A model generated the notes under the pieces. That model worked only from the letters and a program-made list of their open reading frames with translations. It did no database searches and was not told the origin of the DNA. DNA of 64,000 bases from Lentilactobacillus otakiensis DSM 19908 = JCM 15040 (lineage in GTDB: Bacteria > Bacillota > Bacilli > Lactobacillales > Lactobacillaceae): NCBI RefSeq assembly GCF_001434145.1, contig NZ_AZED01000013.1:230742-294741 (forward strand), given 5' to 3'. Made by a program: the position numbers and the translations under genes. This document shows positions 54,500 through 63,197 of this stretch, piece by piece (the stretch's first letter is position 1; each line of letters starts with the position of its first letter).

Positions 54500-54718
54500 C
54501 TAATCCTCCATCTCATCCCAATCTCGATCTTCTTTAGTGATAGACTTTCGAAAATCTTTCCACTCCTCAGGATTATCAAATAATTTCGATTTACTAGGAA
54601 CCATAATGATCGTATCCTCCACTTTGTAAACATCGTATTCGGTACCAACCTTTGGATTTAGTTCTTTCGGTAAAATCGTACCAATTGAATTACCAATTTT
54701 TCGCGCAGTAGTTTTCAT
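54500..54718 (-). CDS. mazE: Type II antitoxin, MazE/AbrB-fold
   Basis: 72 residues from ATG 54718 with GGAGGG six bases upstream; the frame extends upstream over the operator and is not real there. Residues 1-45 are a swapped-hairpin AbrB/MazE DNA-binding fold (KTTARKIGNSIGTILPKELN, GTEYDVYKVEDTIIMVPS). The acidic, Trp-bearing C-terminus (EEWKDFRKSITKEDRDWDEMED) should wrap the toxin. Autoregulation is supported by the dyad in its promoter. Confidence 0.9.
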   Translation of the reverse strand: MKTTARKIGNSIGTILPKELNPKVGTEYDVYKVEDTIIMVPSKSKLFDNPEEWKDFRKSITKEDRDWDEMED

Positions 54719-54731
54719 TTGAATCCCTCCA

Positions 54732-54770
54732 GTTAAATTAAGTATAACTTGATTTAACATTTTCAGCCAA
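54732..54770 (-). promoter_or_regulatory. mazEF promoter with operator dyad
   Basis: Inverted repeat GTTAAATTAAGT (54732-54743) and ACTTGATTTAAC (54747-54758), 11 of 12 pairs, centred on ATA. It covers the -10 TATACT (54741-54746, minus); the -35 TTGGCT is at 54765-54770, spacer 18. Confidence 0.7.
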
Positions 54771-54935
54771 CTATTCCGCTTTCCTCCTTTCATAAACATA
54801 TATACGAATCAAAATCATATTATCTACAAGGAACATCAATGAAAATTTGCCTAACTCCCCAATTTGATGTATATATAATTACATAGGTATGTTTTCTATG
54901 CCTATCATAATTTTAGGGGAATCAAGGAGGATTCT

Positions 54936-55370
54936 ATGAAAAAAACAACAGTTATGACTGCAGTTTTAACACTGCTCGCCAGCGTGGCGATTGCGCCACT
55001 ATCCGTCAGTGCATCATCACATTCAACGATACCCAAGACATTACGGGGAACTTGGTATCGTTATAATGGGAAGTCGTTCAACACTTTGAAGTTGACCACC
55101 CACAAATTTGCCTACAGCGGCATCGGCGGTTCATCCTCTCTGACCCCAAGTCAGAAGGGGTACAAACGACTCTACGTCCAGAAAAAAGCCGGCAAATACA
55201 CGTTTAACCGCTACACCAAAGATTATCAAAATCCTGGCAGCTTCAAGATCAGTAAACGCAAGATTGGCGGCCATTATCGTAAGGCACTCTTCCAGTACAC
55301 GCCGACCGGTTATGTGATCGTCTTGACCAAAGTTAAGTATCATCATGATTATTCATTTCAAACACACTAA
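54936..55370 (+). CDS. Small secreted protein of unknown function
   Basis: 144 residues; mature part about 118. Signal peptide MKKTTVMTAVLTLLASVAIA with cleavage after VSA near residue 26. The mature protein starts SSHSTIPKTLRGTWYRYNGKSF, a form common among small exported lactobacillus proteins in which a W-Y motif opens a lipocalin-like or beta-barrel fold; it is basic and Tyr-rich. AAGGAGG precedes the ATG. Function unknown. Confidence 0.7.
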   Translation: MKKTTVMTAVLTLLASVAIAPLSVSASSHSTIPKTLRGTWYRYNGKSFNTLKLTTHKFAYSGIGGSSSLTPSQKGYKRLYVQKKAGKYTFNRYTKDYQNPGSFKISKRKIGGHYRKALFQYTPTGYVIVLTKVKYHHDYSFQTH

Positions 55371-55374
55371 CAAA

Positions 55375-55420
55375 ATAGGTTCCACAATGTCTGCAATCTG
55401 CGACATTGTGGAACCTTTGT
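55375..55420. terminator. Bidirectional intrinsic terminator
   Basis: AGGTTCCACAATGT (55377-55390) and ACATTGTGGAACCT arms between the convergent secreted-protein and recQ genes. Confidence 0.85.
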
Positions 55421-55434
55421 TATTACATTGAAAT

Positions 55435-57210
55435 TTAAGCCTTCACGCCAGCTTCAGTACTTTCCTGATAATTTGAAATCACATCCAAAAACTGCTCGCC
55501 ATATTTATCCAGCTTGCTTTCGCCAACACCTTTTACATCAAGCATCTGCGAATCGTTGGTTGGCATAACTGCACTCATTTCATGCAAAGTTTTATCTGAG
55601 AAAATTACAAACGGCGGCACACCCTGTTTCTCCGCCAGCTCTCGGCGCAATGCCCGGAGTTGTTCAAACAAGTCGTCATTTTCGGACAACGCTTTAGTGG
55701 CTTTGATGGAAATCTTGCGGGAAACAGTTTCTTTTCCTTGCAACACTTCAGCACCCAAATTTGTAACCTTCAATACTGGAAATTGACCGCCACTCGCCGT
55801 TAGGTAACCGGTCGCTGTCAAATAATCGATCAATCCGGAAACGTCTTTTTGATGCATCCCCTTCATAATGCCATATGTTGAAAGTTCATCAAAATGGAAC
55901 TGTCTGACTTTCTGCACTTTGGAGCCGGTCAACACTTGGGCAACCAGGCTTTTGCCAAAACGTTCCTTCATCCGCAGCACACAGGATAAGACTTTCTGGG
56001 TATCAACGGTAATGTCTTGTGATTCGCGGGTATCAAGACAATTGCTGCAACGGCCGCAAGTTGGCCCCTCGTCGCCAAAATATTCAAGAATGAACTGCTG
56101 GAGACATTGCTGCGTATTGGCGTATTGCGTCATAATCTGCAGCTTTTTGTAAGCGCGCCGTTTGCTTTCGTCATCCCGGTCGGATTGGTCGATGAAGAAA
56201 TGCTGCGTCTGGACGTCGCGCAATTTGAATAACAAAATCGCTTCACTGGGCAAGCCATCACGCCCTGCCCGACCAGCTTCCTGATAGTATTCTTCCAGAC
56301 TGCCGGGGACGGAATCATGGATCACAAACCGGACGTTACTTTTATCGATGCCCATTCCAAACGCGTTGGTGGCAACCATTACGAGGGCGCGGTCATACAA
56401 GAAATCATCCTGATTGTGACGCCGTTGATCTTTGGTCATGCCACCATGGTACATAGTCACTGAAAAGTGATGCTTTTTAAGTAATTTTGTCAGTCGCTCC
56501 ACTTCTTTGCGGGTACTGGCATAAATGATGCCTGATTCGCTGGCATTCAACTTTAAATAGTCCAGCAGGTACTTGTCGCTGTCCTGACCCTTAATCACCT
56601 TAAACGCCAAATTATCGCGTTCAAAGCCGGTCTTCACCTCATCTTCAATGTGCAGTCGCTGCTTAATGTCGTCAGCAACCTGTGGGGTGGCCGTGGCGGT
56701 CAATGCCACAATCGTTGGATTGGTTGGCAGTTCGTGCAGTCGTTCGGTCAATGCCAAATAACTTGGCCGAAAATCGTGGCCCCATTGAGAAATACAGTGG
56801 GCCTCGTCAACGGCGACCAAATCAATCGGTAAGCTGGCCAGCCGAGAAAATGCCCCTGAATCCAAACGTTCTGGCGAGACGTAGAGTAATTTAACATCAC
56901 CATGGCGGGCCTGGTCAAAACGATCATCAATCTCATCAAAATCAAGACTACTGTTGATAAACGTCGCCGGAATGCCAGTTTCATTTAACGCATCGACTTG
57001 ATCCTTCATCAAAGCAATCAATGGCGAAACCACCAGCGTCAGGCCATTCTCCAGCATTGCCGGAATCTGGTAACACAGGGATTTGCCACCGCCCGTCGGC
57101 ATAATTGTGAGGACATTTTTGTGCGCCATGATGTCGTCAATCACCGCCTGTTGGCCCGGACGAAAACTGTCATAACCGAATTTAGTTTTTAGAAGTTCTT
57201 GGGGCGTCAT
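55435..57210 (-). CDS. recQ: ATP-dependent DNA helicase RecQ
   Basis: 591 residues from ATG 57210 (AAAGAGGA eight bases upstream), the normal RecQ length. Walker [20 protein letters not shown] box [20 protein letters not shown], helicase C motif [19 protein letters not shown] and [12 protein letters not shown], zinc-binding Cys residues in CGRCSNC, an RQC domain and a C-terminal HRDC domain ([25 protein letters not shown]). A 3'-5' helicase in recombination repair and fork restart. Confidence 0.95.
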   Translation of the reverse strand: MTPQELLKTKFGYDSFRPGQQAVIDDIMAHKNVLTIMPTGGGKSLCYQIPAMLENGLTLVVSPLIALMKDQVDALNETGIPATFINSSLDFDEIDDRFDQARHGDVKLLYVSPERLDSGAFSRLASLPIDLVAVDEAHCISQWGHDFRPSYLALTERLHELPTNPTIVALTATATPQVADDIKQRLHIEDEVKTGFERDNLAFKVIKGQDSDKYLLDYLKLNASESGIIYASTRKEVERLTKLLKKHHFSVTMYHGGMTKDQRRHNQDDFLYDRALVMVATNAFGMGIDKSNVRFVIHDSVPGSLEEYYQEAGRAGRDGLPSEAILLFKLRDVQTQHFFIDQSDRDDESKRRAYKKLQIMTQYANTQQCLQQFILEYFGDEGPTCGRCSNCLDTRESQDITVDTQKVLSCVLRMKERFGKSLVAQVLTGSKVQKVRQFHFDELSTYGIMKGMHQKDVSGLIDYLTATGYLTASGGQFPVLKVTNLGAEVLQGKETVSRKISIKATKALSENDDLFEQLRALRRELAEKQGVPPFVIFSDKTLHEMSAVMPTNDSQMLDVKGVGESKLDKYGEQFLDVISNYQESTEAGVKA

Positions 57211-57346
57211 GTCGTCAATCCTCTTTTTCGAAATAGTCACATAATATAGTATACGAAAAATATTGCGGAATGTCTGCCTCCGCACTTCAAAGAATCAAAT
57301 CAATGCCGGTTGTGATATTCTGAAATAGGAATACTAAAGGAAATCG

Positions 57347-58591
57347 GTGATTAGAATGCAGCAAATTTCAACTAACACTTTAAATACCAACATACAAAAA
57401 GATTTAAACTTCACCTGGTCCACCCAGGCAATCCTGTTCTGCGCGATCATCATCGCCTGTATCGGGTTAAATGTGGATTCAGCACCAGTCGTCATTGGTG
57501 CCATGCTGATCTCACCATTGATGGCACCAATTGTCGGGATTGGCTATGGATTAGGAAATAGTAATCCAAAACTGTTATCAAAAGCCACCAAACTATTTCT
57601 AATTCAGGTTGTTATCGGTGTTGTCGGCGCGACGATCTATTTCTTTGTTTCACCGTTGAACACTGCCAGTGCTCAACTGCTCGCTCGGACTCAGCCAACA
57701 CTTTGGGATGTCTTGATCGCCTTCTTTGGTGGCTTTGCTGGGGTTATCAGCTCTGCCAAAAAGGATGGTGGCAACGTGGTTCCAGGTGTCGCAATTGCCA
57801 CCGCCTTGATGCCGCCACTATGTACAGTCGGATATGGGATCAGTCATCTCAATAGCACTTTCATTCTGGGAGCTGGCTATTTATTTTTGATTAATGCCTT
57901 CTTCATTGCCCTAGCCACAGCCAGCGGCACGATTTTCTTCCGAATTCGCAGTGGCGAAAAACTGAATGTTTCATTTAAACAACAGGCATTAATTTTACTC
58001 ATCGCAATTATCATCGTCATCCCTAGTTCAATTTCTGCCTACTCGATCGTTCACAACTCGTATATTGACACCCAGTTGTCGCAATTCATCGACGCTAAAT
58101 TAAGCAATCAATACATCGCCAAACAAGCAGTTTCCGGCAAAACGATTCAGTTGTCGGTGATCGGCCAGCGCTTGAATGATAACCAAGTCAAGCAGCTCAA
58201 GGCGTCCATGAAGCATTATCATCTGGATGGCTATCAGCTGTCGTTGACCCAGCTCACCAAGGGCAATTACATCACGCCCAAGGAATTTCAGGACTATATG
58301 AAACAGACTGATAATACAGACACTGTTCAAACAAATGCGAACGCAAAGGCTGATGATTCACTCACAACGATTCAGAACGATTTGAATGAAAAATATGCAA
58401 AAGACATTTCGAATATTTATGTTGGTCAGGTTAAGGATAAGGCAAACACATCCAAACAACTGATTGCAATCCAATTATCGGATAAAGGAGCAGGCAATCA
58501 AAACGAAATCGAAAAGTCCGCCAATCAACTTGTGAAGGACAATAACGTTGATGCGGTGGTTCAGTTTGTGAGTGACAACGGAAAGTCTTAG
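57347..58591 (+). CDS. DUF389 (TIGR00341-type) membrane protein
   Basis: 414 residues from GTG 57347, five bases after AAGGA; ATG 57356 is an alternative. The N-terminal half has about six membrane helices with DUF389 motifs DSAPVVIGAMLISPLMAPIVGIGYGLG and GVAIATALMPPLCTVGYG. The C-terminal half (residues 240-414) is a soluble, Gln/Asn-rich part with two similar sub-regions, probably outside the membrane. Function of the family is unknown. Confidence 0.85.
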   Translation: MIRMQQISTNTLNTNIQKDLNFTWSTQAILFCAIIIACIGLNVDSAPVVIGAMLISPLMAPIVGIGYGLGNSNPKLLSKATKLFLIQVVIGVVGATIYFFVSPLNTASAQLLARTQPTLWDVLIAFFGGFAGVISSAKKDGGNVVPGVAIATALMPPLCTVGYGISHLNSTFILGAGYLFLINAFFIALATASGTIFFRIRSGEKLNVSFKQQALILLIAIIIVIPSSISAYSIVHNSYIDTQLSQFIDAKLSNQYIAKQAVSGKTIQLSVIGQRLNDNQVKQLKASMKHYHLDGYQLSLTQLTKGNYITPKEFQDYMKQTDNTDTVQTNANAKADDSLTTIQNDLNEKYAKDISNIYVGQVKDKANTSKQLIAIQLSDKGAGNQNEIEKSANQLVKDNNVDAVVQFVSDNGKS

Positions 58592-58729
58592 ATTGTGGAG
58601 GCTGCCTCATTCAATTATGCCAATTTTGGTTAAAGCGATTTTTTGAGATCTTGACTCGTTTCAAATCTTACCGGCTTTGTAAATCATAACCCGCTCGACA
58701 ATTTATTTTAATAAGATTATATTGCCATT

Positions 58730-58786
58730 TCGTGCATGAATTAACAAGATACATTGCTTGATCGTGCATAATTTCCGTTGTATTCT
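58730..58786 (+). promoter_or_regulatory. Alcohol dehydrogenase promoter with a direct repeat
   Basis: -35 TTGATC (58758-58763), 17-base spacer, -10 TATTCT (58781-58786). TCGTGCAT(G)AATT occurs at 58730-58742 and 58762-58773, 32 bases apart; the second copy overlaps the -35 and spacer. Possible binding sites of a regulator on one face of the helix. Confidence 0.5.
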
Positions 58787-58848
58787 ACCATCGTGGAAGG
58801 GCTTACATGGCTGTTGGAGGTAGAAGAACATCGGAAGGAGTTCTTATT

Positions 58849-59982
58849 ATGTCAAGACAAATTACTGGTGCAGTTATCGAAGAGTTGAATGCTCCGTTTA
58901 AGTTGGAAACATTGGAAGTTGACGATCAACCAAAGGCTCATGAAGTTTTAGTGCATATTGTTGCGAGTGGAATTTGTCACTCAGATGAAGCTGTTCGAAA
59001 TGGCTCAGCTGGTGAATACCCATACCCTGGTGTAGTTGGTCATGAAGGTGCTGGGATCGTTGAGAAAGTCGGCGATTCTGTTACGACTGTTAAGGAAGGC
59101 GACCACGTAATTCTTTCATACGATTACGATGGTACATGCCGTCATTGTTTGACTGGTCATCCATCATCATGTATTAACTGGGCTAAATTGAATATGGAAG
59201 GCGTCCGTCCTGACGGTTCAGTTGCGTTTACCCGGGAAGATGGCTCTCCAATTCATAACTTCTTCAACCAGTCGTCATTTACCACTGAGACTCTGGTTCA
59301 GGAACGTAACGTTACCGTGATTGATAAGAATATTGATTTACGTAAAGTTGGCCCTCTCGGCTGCGGCTTCGTTACCGGATCTGGAACTGTCTTCAACGGC
59401 TTAAATCCTAAAGAAGGCACAACCATTGCGATTGTCGGAACTGGTGCCGTGGGTTCAGCGGCTTTAATGGCTGCCAAAATCAAAGGTTGTTCAAAGATTA
59501 TTTGTGTCGACATCCACGATTCACGTTTGGAAATGGCTAAAGAACTTGGCGCTACCGATACCATCAACAGTCTGAATGAAGACTGGGTCGACAAGGTTCA
59601 CGAAATTACCAATGGTGAAGGCGTTGATTTTGCCATCGACACAACCGGTATTTCAGCAATTATGCATCAAGCAATCACTGCCCTTGCCTCAGGCGGCCAC
59701 TTAGCTCCAATCGCCGTTACCGCAAAGACATTGGAATTCATGCCGTGGAATGAAATCACTGCACTTCAGAAGCACGTTGATGGTGTACTGATGGGCGATG
59801 CCATTCCACAAATCGGCATCCAAACCTTAATCGACTTCTGGCAGGAAGGCGAATTTCCATTTGACAAACTGGAGAAATTCTACACTTTCGACCAGGTTAA
59901 CGAAGCGAACAAAGCTTCAAACGACGGCTCGGTTATTAAACCTGTGATGGTTATTGATCAGGATTATGTACCGGGTGAGTAA
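58849..59982 (+). CDS. Zinc-dependent alcohol dehydrogenase (class III/aryl-alcohol type)
   Basis: 377 residues from ATG 58849 (GGAAGGAG nine bases upstream). Catalytic zinc site: GICHSDE near residue 39, GHEGAG near 62 and a Cys in GPLGCGFVTG. Rossmann motif GTGAVGSAAL near residue 192 and an acidic VDIHDSR that suggests NAD. The structural zinc lobe reads YDGTCRHCLTGHPSSC, with three Cys and an Asp where the first Cys normally sits. A cytosolic alcohol/aldehyde oxidoreductase that could recycle NADH in heterofermentation; substrate open. Confidence 0.88.
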   Translation: MSRQITGAVIEELNAPFKLETLEVDDQPKAHEVLVHIVASGICHSDEAVRNGSAGEYPYPGVVGHEGAGIVEKVGDSVTTVKEGDHVILSYDYDGTCRHCLTGHPSSCINWAKLNMEGVRPDGSVAFTREDGSPIHNFFNQSSFTTETLVQERNVTVIDKNIDLRKVGPLGCGFVTGSGTVFNGLNPKEGTTIAIVGTGAVGSAALMAAKIKGCSKIICVDIHDSRLEMAKELGATDTINSLNEDWVDKVHEITNGEGVDFAIDTTGISAIMHQAITALASGGHLAPIAVTAKTLEFMPWNEITALQKHVDGVLMGDAIPQIGIQTLIDFWQEGEFPFDKLEKFYTFDQVNEANKASNDGSVIKPVMVIDQDYVPGE

Positions 59983-60024
59983 ATTGATTCTGTAATTATT
60001 GATGACATTTTGATATCCAAAAAG

Positions 60025-60066
60025 AAAGACGATTCCCACAGCACAACGCTGTCAGAATCGTCTTTT
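60025..60066. terminator. Bidirectional intrinsic terminator
   Basis: AAAGACGATTC (60025-60035) and GAATCGTCTTT (60055-60065), with an inner ACAGC/GCTGT stem, between convergent genes. Confidence 0.85.
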
Positions 60067-60080
60067 AATATACTCATATT

Positions 60081-62378
60081 TTAGTGTCTAATCTTATCTT
60101 CAACAAACTTACCAAATCCAACCAACCCAACGAGCAAGCCACCAGCGATCATGACAATGAACGTTTGAAATTGATCGTCGCCAGTCTGAGGCAGCTTCCC
60201 TGTTGAGCTTGGTACAGGGGCGCTACTATCCGTGGAACTCTTTGGTACGGGAATCGATTGGTCTTCCTCGGATTTCTGTGGAGATTTCTTTGGCTTGTTA
60301 GGTTTTGGATTCTTTGGATGACTCGGTGTAACTGGTTTATCCGGTGTTTCTGGCGTCACCGGCGTATCCGGTGTGTCAGGCGTTACAGGTGTCACGGGTG
60401 TGACCGGCGTATCGGGCGTTACCGGAGTTACTGGGGTAACAGGCGTCGTTGGGATATACGTATTAATCAACGTCGCAGTCCCATCCTTAACAGGCTGCTG
60501 ACCACTGGTACTTGACTTGTATCCATCAGGAACCTTATCTTCAACAACGGTATACACGATTGGTTTGCCATCCGCGTCAGTAGTTGGGAGATCTCCAAAG
60601 TTGGCCGAATAATTGTTACTCTGATCCAACGTCACTGTTTTGCCAGTCGATTTCCCATTCGCATACAATGTTGCCGTAATGCTTGGCGTGGTGACATCTG
60701 TAGGAACATCTTGCCAGACTTTCTTCACGTTAACAGTCGTTGTCTTAGGAATAAAAGCATTGATTAATGTGACTAAGCCATCTTTGTTTGGCGTTTGTTG
60801 GCCGGTAGTTTTCATGGTATAGCCATCGACTTTATCTTCAACCACTGTGTAAGTGATCGGTTTGCCATCCGCATCTGTAGTTGGCAAGTTATCGATTGTA
60901 GCTTGGTAATTATTCTTGGAATCAAGGGTAAACTTTTGGTCTGTTGCCTTACCATTTGCATACAAAACTGCTGTCACACTCGGCGTCTCAGTTTTCGCAG
61001 GAACACCGGTCCACTGCTTCTTAACAGTAATCGCTGTTGTTGCCGGCGTCACTGGTGTGTATGTGTTGGTCAAAGTGGCGTGGTTATTCTTATCAAATGA
61101 TTGGGGCTTGGTCGTCCCAGACCATCCATCTGGAACAGACACCTCACTAACGGTATAAGTGTAATTGGTACCGGCAGTATCGGTCTTGTTTAATCCACTA
61201 AATGTGCCAGTCCAATGATTGTCCTCATTTAGTGGTATGGCATTTCCAAACTTTTTCCCATCGCGGTACAACTGAGCATATATCTTTTTGGGGAGAGTCG
61301 TGCCACTTGGAGCACCAACCCATTTTTTAGTAACCGTGAGATTGTACGCGATTCCGCCACCGTTACCATGACCACCCAGGATAACAAAGGCATTTGCTGA
61401 ATCGGAATTAGTATCAATCTCTCCGGATTTTCCACCACCTATCCCCTGGTCATTTCCTTTAATTTCAATACTATTATTCAGCGTAATACCTGCTCCAGTC
61501 GCAATATATCCGGGATCAGTTATCTTGGCCAAATAAAGAACATTGACGGCTTTGTCCAGGGTCACCTTCCAAGTAATTTTAAACGAGGTTGGATTAGTAG
61601 TGGGACTAAATGATAGTGTGTAGTCTCCCTGTGGAACGGTCGAGCCATCGGTGTATTGCAAAACCATATCATCAGGAATTAGTTGTTGACTATCTAAATT
61701 CTTTAAAGTATCAGTTACTACAACCTTTTTCAGTGTTCGGTTATTCGGATTAATCTGAGCATCCCATTCAATATACTGATAACGTTCATTTGCATCCAGT
61801 GGGAAAGATCCTTTACCTTCCCAGTCACCAGACCATGGATAACCATTTTTAGCAATATAATCGCCACTATTAACAGGACCACTACTTGCATTGCCACTAA
61901 CAGGAATGTCAAGTGTCCCTTGCATATCGTTATTATGACTAGCGTAGTAATTCGTAAAGGTGATGGTTCCAAAAGTGGCATCCTTATCAGCGGTGAAATG
62001 ACCAATAACAGTATTCGTGCCGTCATCGCTCATCAAATCAAAGCTTTGGAAATTATGGAAATGAGTGCCAGCTGGTAAACTCACTTTGGCCGTATCACCA
62101 GCCTTCACCAGGGTTCCTGATGCAATCTTATATGTATAATCTAACATGTAAGTGCTCGACTGGTCCCACTTGGCGATCTCATCCTGCGTCGGTTTTTGCC
62201 CATTATAGGTGGCACTGTCCGCGGAAATGCCAGAAATACTTCCAGTAATATCTGAAATGTCGGCAGCTTGGGCACTTGAAATATGGCTACCCATCCCCAA
62301 CAAAAATGTGATTAACAGCAGGAGAAATCCTAACCATTTCAGCTCTTGCTTATGTACGTTAATAAATTGGTTTTCCAT
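60081..62378 (-). CDS. LPXTG-anchored adhesin with Cna_B repeats
   Basis: 765 residues. Signal peptide ending HISSAQA-A near residue 38. Residues about 40-335 are an MSCRAMM-like ligand-binding region of Ig-type subdomains ([38 protein letters not shown]). Three Cna_B domains follow; the last two are near-duplicates (both carry [19 protein letters not shown]). Then a Pro-Val-Thr repeat stalk, a Lys/Pro-rich wall spacer, LPQTG near residue 733, a membrane helix and a short charged tail. Sortase A would link it to peptidoglycan. Ligand (collagen-like host or plant matrix) unknown. AAGGAG precedes the ATG. Confidence 0.9.
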   Translation of the reverse strand: MENQFINVHKQELKWLGFLLLLITFLLGMGSHISSAQAADISDITGSISGISADSATYNGQKPTQDEIAKWDQSSTYMLDYTYKIASGTLVKAGDTAKVSLPAGTHFHNFQSFDLMSDDGTNTVIGHFTADKDATFGTITFTNYYASHNNDMQGTLDIPVSGNASSGPVNSGDYIAKNGYPWSGDWEGKGSFPLDANERYQYIEWDAQINPNNRTLKKVVVTDTLKNLDSQQLIPDDMVLQYTDGSTVPQGDYTLSFSPTTNPTSFKITWKVTLDKAVNVLYLAKITDPGYIATGAGITLNNSIEIKGNDQGIGGGKSGEIDTNSDSANAFVILGGHGNGGGIAYNLTVTKKWVGAPSGTTLPKKIYAQLYRDGKKFGNAIPLNEDNHWTGTFSGLNKTDTAGTNYTYTVSEVSVPDGWSGTTKPQSFDKNNHATLTNTYTPVTPATTAITVKKQWTGVPAKTETPSVTAVLYANGKATDQKFTLDSKNNYQATIDNLPTTDADGKPITYTVVEDKVDGYTMKTTGQQTPNKDGLVTLINAFIPKTTTVNVKKVWQDVPTDVTTPSITATLYANGKSTGKTVTLDQSNNYSANFGDLPTTDADGKPIVYTVVEDKVPDGYKSSTSGQQPVKDGTATLINTYIPTTPVTPVTPVTPDTPVTPVTPVTPDTPDTPVTPETPDKPVTPSHPKNPKPNKPKKSPQKSEEDQSIPVPKSSTDSSAPVPSSTGKLPQTGDDQFQTFIVMIAGGLLVGLVGFGKFVEDKIRH

Positions 62379-62535
62379 AGAAACGCTCCTTCAAAATTCA
62401 TTTCAAAATATAATATGGCCACTTACTTTTATATCGTTATTGTTATGTGATTTTTAATATATGGCGTAATTTAATTATAGTGTTCATTCCCTTAGTTCGC
62501 AAACCGTTTTATACAATCTCTACTGAATGCGACAC

Positions 62536-62574
62536 AAAAAACGGGTTCAATAGTCACACAACTATCAAACCCGT
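62536..62574 (-). terminator. Intrinsic terminator of the flavodoxin-like gene
   Basis: ACGGGTTCAATAGT (62541-62554) pairs with ACTATCAAACCCGT (62561-62574) with one mismatch; six T follow on the minus strand. Confidence 0.8.
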
Positions 62575-62591
62575 CCAATATATCATTTCAA

Positions 62592-62996
62592 TTATTCCGT
62601 CACGGTCTCTTTAGCAAAACCGGCAACTTCTTCCTTCTGATGCGCATTAATATTGCCCATCTTCGGCATGATGCCATGCAGATACAGGTGATCGTCCGAA
62701 ACTTTAATATGTTTTTTATCCAAAATCTTCGTCAACTGCTTACCAACAGTGAATACACTGCCAGAAGTCCCAAACAAGAAGACTTCCTTCACCTTGGTCG
62801 GATCCAAATTGCGGGCATAATCTTTCAAGTGCTCGTCAACATTTAAGTTATAGATTCCCCCACCAAGGTAGAGACGGTCAACCGGCTCTGTCAGTGGCTG
62901 ATCAATTGGTTTTGCTTCAATCTTCAACTGATTACCTAACATGTTCGCAAGTTTTTCTGTGTTCCCCGTTCTTGAATAATATCTAATTGCATCCAT
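62592..62996 (-). CDS. Flavodoxin-like domain protein
   Basis: 134 residues from ATG 62996 (GGGAG nine bases upstream); an ATG three codons earlier overlaps the SD. The FMN phosphate-binding loop is seen as YYSRTGNTEKLA at residues 6-17, followed by VDRLYLGGGIYNLNVDEHLKDYARNL and VFLFGTSGSVFTVGKQL. It resembles short flavodoxin/flavodoxin-oxidase domain proteins. Electron-carrier or quinone-linked role is inferred. Confidence 0.75.
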   Translation of the reverse strand: MDAIRYYSRTGNTEKLANMLGNQLKIEAKPIDQPLTEPVDRLYLGGGIYNLNVDEHLKDYARNLDPTKVKEVFLFGTSGSVFTVGKQLTKILDKKHIKVSDDHLYLHGIMPKMGNINAHQKEEVAGFAKETVTE

Positions 62997-63106
62997 ATTT
63001 GACATCTCCCTAAAACATAGTTTAGTTCTGTATGCGCTTACTTTCAAGTACAAACCTTAATCAGCCAGCTTTCCTCATTTCAAATGAAATAAACGCGAAG
63101 TTTATA

Positions 63107-63143
63107 TTAAAGCGTTTACATTTCACAAAGTTGGCACTACACT
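63107..63143 (+). promoter_or_regulatory. Pyruvate oxidase promoter overlapped by a cre site
   Basis: -35 TTTACA (63115-63120), 17-base spacer, -10 TACACT (63138-63143). TTAAAGCGTTTACA (63107-63120) matches the 14-base cre consensus at 13 positions and covers the -35 box, as expected for CcpA repression. Confidence 0.7.
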
Positions 63144-63197
63144 TAAGTAAGTGAGGCAGAAAAACGCATCACAATTTTCAAAGGGGGATTATTATTT

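Noticed and set aside
58700-58800. Rex operator at the alcohol dehydrogenase promoter
   Set aside because: No TTGTGAA-N4-TTCACAA-like palindrome; only the TCGTGCAT direct repeat is present.
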